Positions 34,173-45,600 of a stretch of 64,000 nucleotides of DNA are shown piece by piece. The notes below the pieces were generated by a model. The model was not told where the DNA came from. It did no database searches and worked only from the letters and a program-made list of their open reading frames with translations. Both the position numbers and the translations under genes were made by a program. Each line of letters starts with the position of its first letter. Within the stretch, counting starts at the first letter, position 1. The DNA comes from Chrysaora quinquecirrha (Eukaryota; Cnidaria; Scyphozoa; Semaeostomeae; Pelagiidae), in contig JACTAT010000057.1 in assembly GCA_014526335.1 (NCBI GenBank), positions 172,853 through 236,852 of the forward strand. Direction: 5' to 3'.

Positions 34173-36688
34173 CTTCAAATGACTGTTGAATGTGACTCCG
34201 AGAAGCTGAAACAACACGGCTCTTCAGAAAAGCGTTGCTTTCTACTGATTTCGTCCCACGCTCAGCAAAGTTTGATATGTTGATAATATTGTGCTAGGGT
34301 ATAAAAAGTTGATTATCTTTTCTGATTCAACAGGCGCAGCAGACCGAGCCAACGCGGTGTAATTAATCAACCGCAAAGCAAAGTAAATCAGATGAAATCG
34401 AGCACGTCTCGATAAATACAATCAAAGATTGAATCACTTTGAAAATCTGCTCAAGATAACTCAAATAATCGACATTGGACAGCTTTGAAAGTTTTGGCGA
34501 TGTTGAATAATCAATTCTGATAAAACGCTGTTTTTAGATATAAATGTGCGCATAGAGAGTTTGAGATAAACATTTACTGATATCATCCCTTCATCAAAAC
34601 TGAATATTATGCAAAGAACAATTGGAAATCCAATAATGCGGTCATTTATAAGTCTCAAAGGTATCATTTATCATTCAATCTTTCTCTAGCCATGGCGTCA
34701 TTCGATATCTGATTAATGTATACTCCGACAATTTGGTTTTATACAAAGACATTGGGTTTCTTCATCATATTATCATTGGACGAGATTCAATAGAATGTTG
34801 AATAAGATCAAAAATATTATTGCTTTTAGTTTAGCTCTGGCGTCTAGATTTAATTATAAATTTTCGAAGCATATTGCGAATTGTTTGATCAAAGTAATTA
34901 TTATTTGCAGTATCAGACTCAGTTAAAGCTTTCGGTCAACCGAAGAAAGATTTTAAGATAATTAGAAAAGACAGACATTTTTTGTGACATAATCAAAATG
35001 GTAGTCTGTTTTATGACTAAAGTCTAAGTTTACATACAGTAACAGCCTTTCCCTATGTTCAATGCTAATATCTACATATTTGTCCTGTCCAATGTTGTGA
35101 TATTTGTAAAATATGTAGTAGCTATTTCGTAGCTATAAATTTTAAGATTTACAGTAGGTCTGGTCTCATTAAATTTTAATATCGAACTATGATTAAATTA
35201 TAATAGCTACTTATTAAGCCCTGTTAAATTTGGAGAGGAATTATTTTCGCTTGGGTATCGTCAAAGTTCTGGCACGGTGGGATAATAACGCTAATTCGTA
35301 CTCTTAGGTGCCTAATTGCCGGGGGGGTCCCAATTAGCGGGGTGGTTGGATTTTTTGTTGAAAATTAATTGCCGGGGGTCCCAATTAGCAGGGGGTTTGA
35401 TTTTCTCCTTCCCCAGACTGAATTTTTATCTTATTTTGTCTATGCAAGACTAGTATCTATTTATTTTGTGATTTTAAATACTCTGATATGAATTTTCAAT
35501 ACGCGTCACTTACGCGAAGTTGAAAAATTTAATAAGCGGGGGGGTCCTAATAAGAGCGGGGGGGTTGGAAAAATTTTCAAAAATTAATTAGCGGGGGGGG
35601 GACGGCAATTAGGCACCTAAGAGTAATGGATTATGAAGAATTAAGCATAAAAATATCAAAAGAAAACTAATGAAGGCTGAGTGAGGATAGACTTGTTACA
35701 GAAGTCTCTGCGTAGCTCCTTGGATCTGAAGGTCCCTGTCACCCTATCACTAACAGATTTCTTGAACAGAATCCTGGTCCTTCTAAACAATAAGGAACTC
35801 GGACAAAGAATCAAACATTGTTGGCCAAACATTATAGGTATATGACCACGTCCAAAAACAATTGCTGTCCAACATTTTTGATCAACGAAGTCATTGCTAA
35901 AGCCATGGCCAAACGATCAAACATTGTTTGACTGGACAAACATTTGAAATTTGCTTGCCAGGAAAAATAATTTACCGTTTGGCCACGTCAAAAAACATTG
36001 CTCCTCCAGTCCAACAATTTGTCAAACTTCGACACTTGCCTATACTGTAAACTTGCAATATTTTATACCAACAAGGCGTTCATGTTGTGCATTAGCAATT
36101 ACTTCGTTGTTCCAAAATGTTGGACAGCAACATTGGACGTGGCCAAACGGTCAAACATTTGCTATAAAGCAGATGTAAAATGTTTGACAAACAATGTTTG
36201 ATCGTTCGGCCAGTGCCTAATTGGCAAGCACGAACACCTTAGAAATGTTGCTCGGTACCGAGATGTTGCTAGCCTGCGTGCAGCCTCAAATTGTCCCATT
36301 CTTCTACTCTTTCTTCCTTTCTGGGAGAGGCTAAGATGTTGCAAGTTGTTGAACTTGACAATAAGAAAAGAAATATTTGACAAGAAATGATGAAAAGGCG
36401 GTTAAAGGATGAAACCACTGTTTGACAAGCAAGCAAAATCTGTGGCATGCTGCTTTTGAAAATGTTCAAAAGCAATTTTGCTTGATTGAAGCAATTAGAA
36501 ATGTTGGACGAGCAATGGTATTGGACGTGGCCAAACGGTCAAACATTCTGCTTCGCAAACAAATTTGATGTTTGAGGTTGTTTGTTTGACCAAAATGTTT
36601 TGGCCAGGGGGCCTAAACAACAACAACTGCAACAACAAAAGGGTATAACCTCGCATTGAAGATGAGGAATGTGATGATTGTGAAAAAT
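34173..36688. other. divergent intergenic region between ARID3 and USE1
   Basis: Contains the ARID3 5'-UTR acceptor near 34204, AT-rich DNA, a MITE at 35299-35625 and, at 35800-36620, an interspersed repeat built of CCAAACGGTCAAACATT and CCACGTCCAA words in both orientations (same family as 1526-1648). Core promoters for the two genes are presumably here; I see no decisive TATA box. Confidence 0.5.
35299..35625. mobile_element. TA-bounded MITE
   Basis: Ends TACTCTTAGGTGCCTAATTG and CAATTAGGCACCTAAGAGTA are perfect inverted copies 327 bp apart. The interior has repeated AATTAGCGGGGGG blocks. The outer TA on both sides is compatible with Tc1/mariner-type insertion. Confidence 0.8.
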
Positions 36689-39600
36689 ATGGCGCCGTCT
36701 CAGGTGGAAGTGAATTTTCGAAGACTTTTGGGAAAATGCGAGTCTATGGTAGCAGAAGCGCAACAAAACGACGGAAGGTTCGAATGGAGGATAGCGAAGG
36801 TAATCCACCATCTGAAGAACTTAATACATTGAATTAATAAAGAAGCAAGCTCCTAAATATCTGGTGTCTTGTGCGACCAGATTTTAAACCAAAACTGCAT
36901 ATTTATCACAAATAATATCAAAGTAACACCTTAAATAGATATCAAAACATTGATATAAAAGACATCTAAAGAACAGTCCAGTCCTTGATCCTCTGATGAA
37001 GCATAAAATTACTAAATGCATCAATCTTAGCACAAACTCCAGTCTAAGGAGTGCGGCACGGCATGTGCATGCACGAGATAAACAATACAACAATAGAAAA
37101 GAGCAAAAGAAAAGTGCTTCTGCACACATGAGATCTCGTCAGCAAACTATCATACTCCACTGACTTCCAGACTTGCGTAAACAGAAATAAGGGGGTGTAA
37201 GTGCCAGGGTGCATTCCATGTTACCGCTACGCCGGAGAATACGCCGACTAAACTGGACTTCACACCAAAAAAACAATAGATCTATTGTTTTATAATTGAA
37301 ATAATAGTCTAGGATATTGTTTTTTTGAAAGATCCACGCCAGTACGCCAATAAAATTTCAGACTCCACGCCGGAGATCTCCGGCATAGGCTACATGGAAT
37401 GCACCCTGGTGTAAGTGGCATGTAACAGATTACATAATATTTGATATTTCATCTTTTCACCAGCTGACTTGTGACTTGTTTAACAAACCTTAAATTTCCA
37501 ATCATTTTATGTAACTTTGTTTTCCCATCTTTTCTAGTACCTTGAGGCTCTACAATTCCAACTCCAAGATATCAGTAAGCAAACAAGGTAATGTATTCAA
37601 TGTCTTCCTCTGATTTAAGTCTTGTTTATTCCAACATCAAGTGATTTGGCCATGATGCTCCAGAGGCAGGATGTTTTGACCTACAAGGATGTGCTGCTTA
37701 ACAGGGTACTGTTTTGAGATTTTCAACTCCAGGACTGGGTATCACTTTTCTTCTTATGACCGGGTGAAAGGGTCTCACTTTCCTTGTTTGACTCTGAGAC
37801 CTTCCACAACAAATTGATGTTTTATTTGAAACAATGCACAGTTTATTCTAGCAACAGCAGAACCTTTTCCATTTGCTTTCAAAGTTATATTTTGAAAGAA
37901 ATCTCATGTATTGTGCCATTTTTAGAAATTGCCTTCAGGACAGGGTGTCCTTTTTGGGCATTTCACTCCAGGACAGAATAACTAAATGAATTAAATGAAT
38001 TAAATGATCCGCTGATGGATAACTAATTTTGTAGTGGCACGTCCCTGTATTACAATACAACAAGCAAAACCCTTTGTACTCACCCAGTATTTCGCAATAA
38101 CGGGAGGGTAGCTTCAAAGTAAAGTGATGATGTCATCAAAAAGTCCATTTTCCAATCAAAATTTCAAATCTTGGATTCTAAACCAGCACTATCCATATAA
38201 ATTTGCTCACATTGTGGGGACATTGTGTAATAAAGATTCACAGTTAGGTTGAAAGCCAGGTTATTATGGAAAATGCCTTAATGAGGGCACGTTTTTGGCA
38301 AGTTCTCAAGGAAAAAATTTGTGAGAAAAACTTGCTTTTCAATTTGGAAATAGCAAAATCCTTGCTTTTCGAAAACCACTATCCAGAAGGTATGATGTCG
38401 GAGTGTTGTTTCCATAAGAAGGTAGCAGGTTTTTTGGCTGACAAGAGTTTGGCCATTCATTTTTAGCAAAATCCCTTTATTCTTTGGCTATTCCGATTTC
38501 ACTTCACTAAAATGACTACATATTTTATTAAAAACATTTGTTGCTACGAAAATAGCATTCTGCTCCTCAAAACATTAAGGAAAGTTCAATACTCACCTAC
38601 AGTGTATACTGGGTTTGTGCACAAGACTATCTTCATTGTGTGACAGATTTTTCGACAAGTGGCATACCTGGGTTATGTACATGACCAGAGAGCCAACAAC
38701 GTTTCCACTGGGCTATAGAGCTCAATGAAATCGCCGAGTAACTCTCCAAGTCATACAGCCCAAAGCTCCCACCCGTTTGACCTTTTCGTGTTTCGGCTAT
38801 GTTGAGCCTTCTTCAGCGCCATACATATGTATACATATTTGTCATGAATGGCCAACACAAGGATAGATTTTTCCACAAGTGGCATACCACAATAAGTGGG
38901 ACTCGAACCGTTCATCCAGGACCTATGGAACTGGACCGAAAGAATAACAAACGTATCAAATGTAACAAAACAGTTTTTTCTTAATTAAGAATTTCGTAAG
39001 TACAGTAAGTGTGAGTGATGAAATTGTCAGATATATTCTTTTATAAGAACCAGTAAATTTTGATCGAGCCTGGCTGTTCTTAACTTTTCCCATCTTCACA
39101 ACCTGAGATGTTTTTATTCTTCTCTTAATGCCTCGGTTACTTAGACAGAAATGTTTTCACTAAATAATGGCGGCACTAGGTTGGTTTACGATAAAAATGC
39201 AACATGCTTTTACTTTCGGCCTGATGGTCTTGCTTTCAAGTTTATGTTTTTGTTTTTGTTCTTAAAATCTGGGTAAAATCTGGGTAAAATCAAGATTTGT
39301 CTGTTATGAAATTGTTCTTACAAAGAAAAGAGGGTAATTAAAAAGTCTTAATTCTAGGTTGAGTCGTAAGGATATTTACTCAAAGACTTGTGAGCAAATA
39401 AGTCCGAAAATTCTTTTTGGTTGCGAAAACGTTGACTCGTGTATTAGGTCTAATGAACATTATACCCTAATAAAGATCGAAAAATAACAATATTTTGATA
39501 TATATCTGGCAGTTTCTAGGTGATGGTGTGGCGTGTTTGTTTTACGATATAGGTTTGGCGATACAGAAACGTTCCTCTTCTAATTTAGAGCAATTTTCTA

Positions 39601-42600
39601 GGCTATTATAAAATATCCAGGCGCTTGAATAATATTCAAGCGTTGCGTAATATATTACCACCGAATACCTCTACCCTTCTTATGCCTTTTGAATATTGAA
39701 TATCGTTGTAGCTCTGCAGTCATTTATTCTTATTATAAGAACACGTGAATTTTGATTTGCGCTATCGGTTCTTATATGTTCTCCTATTTTAAGGCTGAAA
39801 TGTTTTTAATCCCTTTTCGGATAGCAATAAAATTCAAAACTTTTATTTTCCAGTTCTTACGTTAGTGACATTTGCTGGTAAAATTTTCCAAAATGAACCC
39901 AACGAATTAGGGTATGGGATGTTTCCAAAAAGAAACAAAGTGATATAGGGTAATTATAAAAACACAGGGTACACTTTTTTTAATACGGAACTGGACTTTT
40001 GGTCCAGCCCTCAAAGCTGCTTAACGTATCTGATCTTTCAGCCCTCACAGAATGACTGGGTACCCCCTAAAAACTCTTCTTTGACTCTTTTCTTGCTTTT
40101 CAATGTAATTGACAAGTTTGCAATGATGTATTGTACAAAGAAGGCTATCTCAACCAAAAATTTGAACAAAATCTCGGCCCTAGTTGCTTATTGAACAGTT
40201 GCTTATTAAAAAAGTGTATATGGAACATTTTTGCGGAATTCTGGGAGCGTTATAAAGGGGGGCTAGCCTAAACCCTGCTTCAACCACTCTCTGAATCTGT
40301 TCAACACTGCGCTCCGTATTTATAGTTAGCTTTTTCTTGCAAGACCCTTCTTTAACATACGAATTACGAGGGGGGGGCATTTGTCCTCAACCCTTCTTCT
40401 CCAATACTGATTTAAACAATAGCCTTTTGTCCTCTTTCTTTATGGCTTCAAAATTTGAAACATCCACTAAATCAGGGTCCCTCAAGTGATCTTTTTGGCT
40501 GATATTTGTTCTTTTCTATTAGCAAACCCAACGATGAAGTTTTTCGAGAATACGAAAGGAAAGTTGATTTTCTACAAGGAGTTGTACAAACTGAGAATAT
40601 TGTAAGTTAAGTTCCTCATAAGCGACCTTTTGGCTGAGATTTGTTCTTTTTTATTAGCAAACCCAACGATGAAGTGTTTCGAGAATACAAAAGGAAAGTT
40701 GATTTTCTACAAGGAGTTGTACGAACTGAGAAAATTGTAAGTTAAGTTCCAGCAACTAAGTTTTTATTGTATACGTTATCATTTTGTAAAGTATTTCACT
40801 TGTTTTTTGCAGTGACTGGTATTCAAAATTTCTTACCAAAGTTTTTAAGGTTCGGTAAGGGAACCAAAGAGGTGATTTTGCATCACTTTGGTATAAATTA
40901 AGGGTAGACAGAGGTGCGGGTACAGAACAAGAACAAGGGAGCGCCGACAAAGACAAGGTTAAAAGCTAGTGCTTTTAAGTTCAGTTTTAGAGTGACATCA
41001 AAATAGGATACTGGGTTCGCCATATCCCGTGTCCCTGATAGAAGCTCCCCTTTTATATCATATTACAGTTTTTATCATCCTCCAAAATTGTTCCGACCCC
41101 CGTATTATTATATTTCAGCATTTCAGCTAACTTCCATCAATGTGCTTTTATTTCTAGTGTTTCCATTCCTTAGAGCTGTATTGCATTCTTGTAAAACCTA
41201 GGACTTGACCCGGCCAACTCTTTTATGTGTTCGTTTAACACTAGCACTCTTTTTATCAACGTGCCTTTGGACGAAACAATCGGGATTCGTACTAATGCGT
41301 TACACCGAGGGGAGCTTGTCAGTCCGCCGTTCACTGAAGAGGTATTCGTTGAACCGATGGAGTCTGCCATCAGATCGGTGGAGTTCAGCTTCAACAATGA
41401 GATGTACCGACAATAATGATTGCGCCATGCCAAGGATCCCTGATAGAAGAGCCTCAGGGTCCCTCATAGAAGAACATTATTTCCACCGGTCCCTACCGGT
41501 CATTATTCATGATCTGCTTGGGGCTGAAAAAAATTGTTGGGTAACTATAAAGTGTTAGTTTCTCTACCTGTAGAAGAATCAATCGTTGCTTCTTTGACGA
41601 ATGTTAGTGTGAACGCTGGGTATATGTTTTCCTACTTTCCAAGGCAGGTTAAAGAAATTACTTTACTAGAAATTAATCGACTGGGGTAAAAATTTTTGAG
41701 GGTCTAAAATAGTTTCTCTTCAGCCCCCACCTGGCCTCAAATATTTTTTTTCATATATTGACGCCACATCTTAACATACATGGTCAAACAAACTAATCTA
41801 CATAACAAGAACAATTAATTTAGCAAAGGATAAAAATAGAAATAGTTACTATCGTTCAACTTCACTATAAAATTATGACCAGAAAGCAAAAGATCTAACA
41901 TAAAGCACTCTGGATGTCATGTTTAATACGTTTATCATAAATGTCAAAAATGAATTCCCCAAGTAATTTTAGAAACGTCTCATTCTCATTTTTCATAAGA
42001 TAAATGTATTTTGCTCTTTTGTTGGGATATTTACGAAATCTGGACAGAATTGTTCTTGTATTTTAGCAAGGAAATTTTTACGTTCGGGGCCGTAATTCTC
42101 GCATTCTAGAAAGAAATGGACTTCATTTTCTACTTTATTTTTACAAGATGTGCAAACCTTTGTTCTCTTTCTATCCGCGGTTTACAATGTTTTCCTTTTT
42201 CTATCTGTAAGCAATGGTAGCTGAGTCTTAGTTTTGATAGTGCTCTTATATGCTTTCTATTTGTTATAAGCTGCAGGTATGGTTCGAAAGAGATACGATC
42301 AGTGAATGACAAGTGAATGTTGACCAGTGAATGTTGAAAATTCAATAAACGTTTAATAGAAGCTTAACGTATGTTACAATTTGTTACTAATAGTAATCTT
42401 GACAGTGTTAATACTCAAGAATTGGTAATATTTGTTTTAGCAATGTTCATCTTCAAAACTACGTGCATATCAACAGTTGATTCCTGTAGCAACAAATCTT
42501 GCTGATCATGGCAGTACAACACACCATTCTGGCGATTTAAGTAAGGATATCCATCTACTATCAAAGGGTCGTTATCACATGGAAATGAGAAAAGACCTTC

Positions 42601-45600
42601 TTGGTAAGGAAATCTTAAATGCCATGTACCAAAAGATAGCCTTAAGATATTTATCAACCTTGAAGAATGCAGTCAAACGTAACTAAAATTTCAGTTGCAA
42701 CTTGTGGCAGCGTGTGTCCACTTTTTGGTGAGCCTACGTCGTGTTGGTTGATGTTGGCTGAAGTCTGATTAGGGGCAAAAGTTCACCCAACATTACAGAA
42801 TGTTGTCTTCGTTTGCCCACTTGTTCCAGCAAGTCTTCGCTCTGTGCATGCGTATTAGGTAACGGCTCGTCTTTACGGCGGCAAAACGAAGCAAAACAAC
42901 ATTCTTCAAAAGCAAGTTACTAAACGACTTTTAATTTTCGGCATAGAAAATTGGAAAGTAACCCAAAAGAGAAATTTCTGACATGTGTCTTAGGCTGTTT
43001 AATCAAAACCACTTTTTGGTACGAATTTTGGCTGAAATGTTGGTAACATTAAGCCACTCCTGCCCCAACCGTAGCCAACATTAAAAAAGTAGTTTGGCGA
43101 AATGTTGAGTGTATAATGTTGGCGACATTTGGCAAAGGATTCAGTTTATAGGCAGGAAGGCGGAAAGGCTAATAAATACAGGACTAAACTCTGAATTTTC
43201 AAATCGTTACCGTAGAACCTTTTCCAGACTCAGAAATATCTGCACCCAGTCTCGTTTTTTGGTAACTCTGCAGCTGTAATACTTGCAACAGCCCTAAAGA
43301 ACACAGAGAATTGTTTTTACTTCGCTAAGCAATAAAAGCAAATTGCTGCAAAGCAATTCGCTTGATTCGGTCGGGAAAAGCGAATCAGCTTTGCTACTGC
43401 AATGAAAAGAACAGAAAGATGTCGAATTAAACTTTGGCTTCGCTCTAAAAAAACGCATCTGGGTTCTAAAACAGAGTAACAGGACCTTGAGTGGCACCAG
43501 GAAACAGGACCCTCGACAAGGACCAAGGAAAAAGACTCAGGGCCAGTAACAGGCATCTCGAACGCAAAGGGCCAGTAGCTTGTGATTGTTCGTATCATGC
43601 ATAATGAGTCTTTGAGATTAGCTATGTAGAATTGGTGCCTTGCCTATGATATCAATATTTTTGCATATGATAACCTATGTTTACATGCTTGACGTGTAAA
43701 AAACCTGAAAATGGTGAAATTTGTCATTCTTCTATAGGTCTAGAGGATGGTACTTCCGAGCATGGCTTGAAAAAAAGAAGGTATACAGCTTATCTTTTTG
43801 ACGTGTAAATGTCAGGCCCAGTCAAATTGTTGAGCTTATTTCCACGGCAAACTTTTTTTCAGAAGAATGATTTTCTCCCTCGAGCTGTTGAATGACGTTT
43901 TTCTGCAACTAAAAACTGCAATATGTGCAAAGAATACCTGCAATTTATAAAAAACGCAGCTGGAAAATTTTCTATCCAACGTCTCTTCGTTTGTCTTTTG
44001 TTCTCTTCCCGACCTCCTCCACTCCTTCTTCGTCCTCTTTTCCTCCACCTCTTCCTCCTCCTCCTCCCCCCTCTTCCTCCCCCCCCTCCTCCCCCCCTTC
44101 CTCCTCCCCTCCTTCTCGTCGTCGTCCTCCTCCTCCTTCTTCTTCTTGTTCTCTTTTGTGGCCGACTTTTTATTTCTCCAATCCATCTTTCACTTTTCTG
44201 CATCCTATTCTCTTATCTTGTTCATTTCTTCTTTGTTTTTTTACCTCTTTCTTCTTCTGGTTCTTCCTCTTTGCTAGCTTTCTAGCTGTTCTTTGTTTGT
44301 TCTTGTTGTCTCTTCATTTTTGTCTTTATCTTATATGTCATCCACCTGTTATCTTCTTCATCATCTTATTCTTTGTTTTTATATACTTCTACTTTTGTTC
44401 TGTCCTGCTTATCCTGCTTGCTCCCTATTCTCCTTTTTCTTCTTCTTTTCTTCTTCTTCATCTTTTCCTGTGTCATCTTCGTTAAAATTATCACCTCTTT
44501 AATTTTGATTTTTCATGTTGCCTTTTCTTTGTCTTCTTCTACTTCTGTGTCTTACTTATTTTCTCATTCCCTTATTCTTCTATTTTATTTTTTACTCTCT
44601 TTCTTTTTCTTATTCCTTTTTCATATGCTCTTTTCTTTCTCTTCCTACTTCATCTTTCGCCCTTCTATAATGCTTCTATCCACTTTTCCCCTATTTTATT
44701 TTTTTTCTCTTCTTGTCATTTACTTCTTTTTAGTCATCTTTGTCTTCTCCTTTTTTCTTCCTCTTCTTCTTAATACTCAACTTCTTTATTCTCTCTCTAT
44801 TTTTCCTTATTCCTTTATGATATGCTCTTTTCTTTCTCTTCTACTTCATCTTTCGCCCTTCTATTATGCTTTCTATCCACTTTTCCTTTATTTTATTTTT
44901 TTTCTCTTCTTGTGATTTACTTCTTCTTAGTCATCTTTGTCTTCTGCTTTTTTCTTTCTCTTCTTCTTAATACTCAACTTCTTTATTCTCTCTCTATTTT
45001 TCCTTATTCCTTTATGATATGCTCTTTTCTTTCTCTTCTACTTCATCTTTCGCCCTTCTATTATGCTTTCTATCCACTTTTCCTTTATTTTATTTTTTTT
45101 CTCTTCTTGTCATTTACTTCTTCTTAGTCATCTTTGTCTTCTGCTTTTTTCTTTCTCTTCTTCTTAATGCTCAACTTCTTTATTGTCTCCTTATTTTTTC
45201 TTTCTTATTCTTCTTATCCTCGTCCTCCTTTTTATAACTGTTCTTCCTTTTGTCCTTTTTTTCTTGTTAGTCATCATTGTCTTCTGCTTCTTCTTCTTCC
45301 TTTTTTTTACACTTCAATTCTTTATTATCTTCTTCTTTTGCCTTTCTTATTTCTCTTCTTATCCTCTTCCTCCTTTGTTTACTCTTCTTCTCTTTGTCCT
45401 TTCATTGTTCTCAGTTATCTTTGTCTTGCGCTTCTTTTTCTTTTTTTCCTCTTCTTCTTATCCAAGTCTTTTCAGTCTTTTACTTCTTTTTCTTCCTCTT
45501 CTCTTAATTCTCAAATTTTACTGTATTAAATGTATAAGATTGAACAGCATGTCCCTGCTAATATTCGTCAGCAAGATTTTTGGCAAAGACAGCAACCGCC

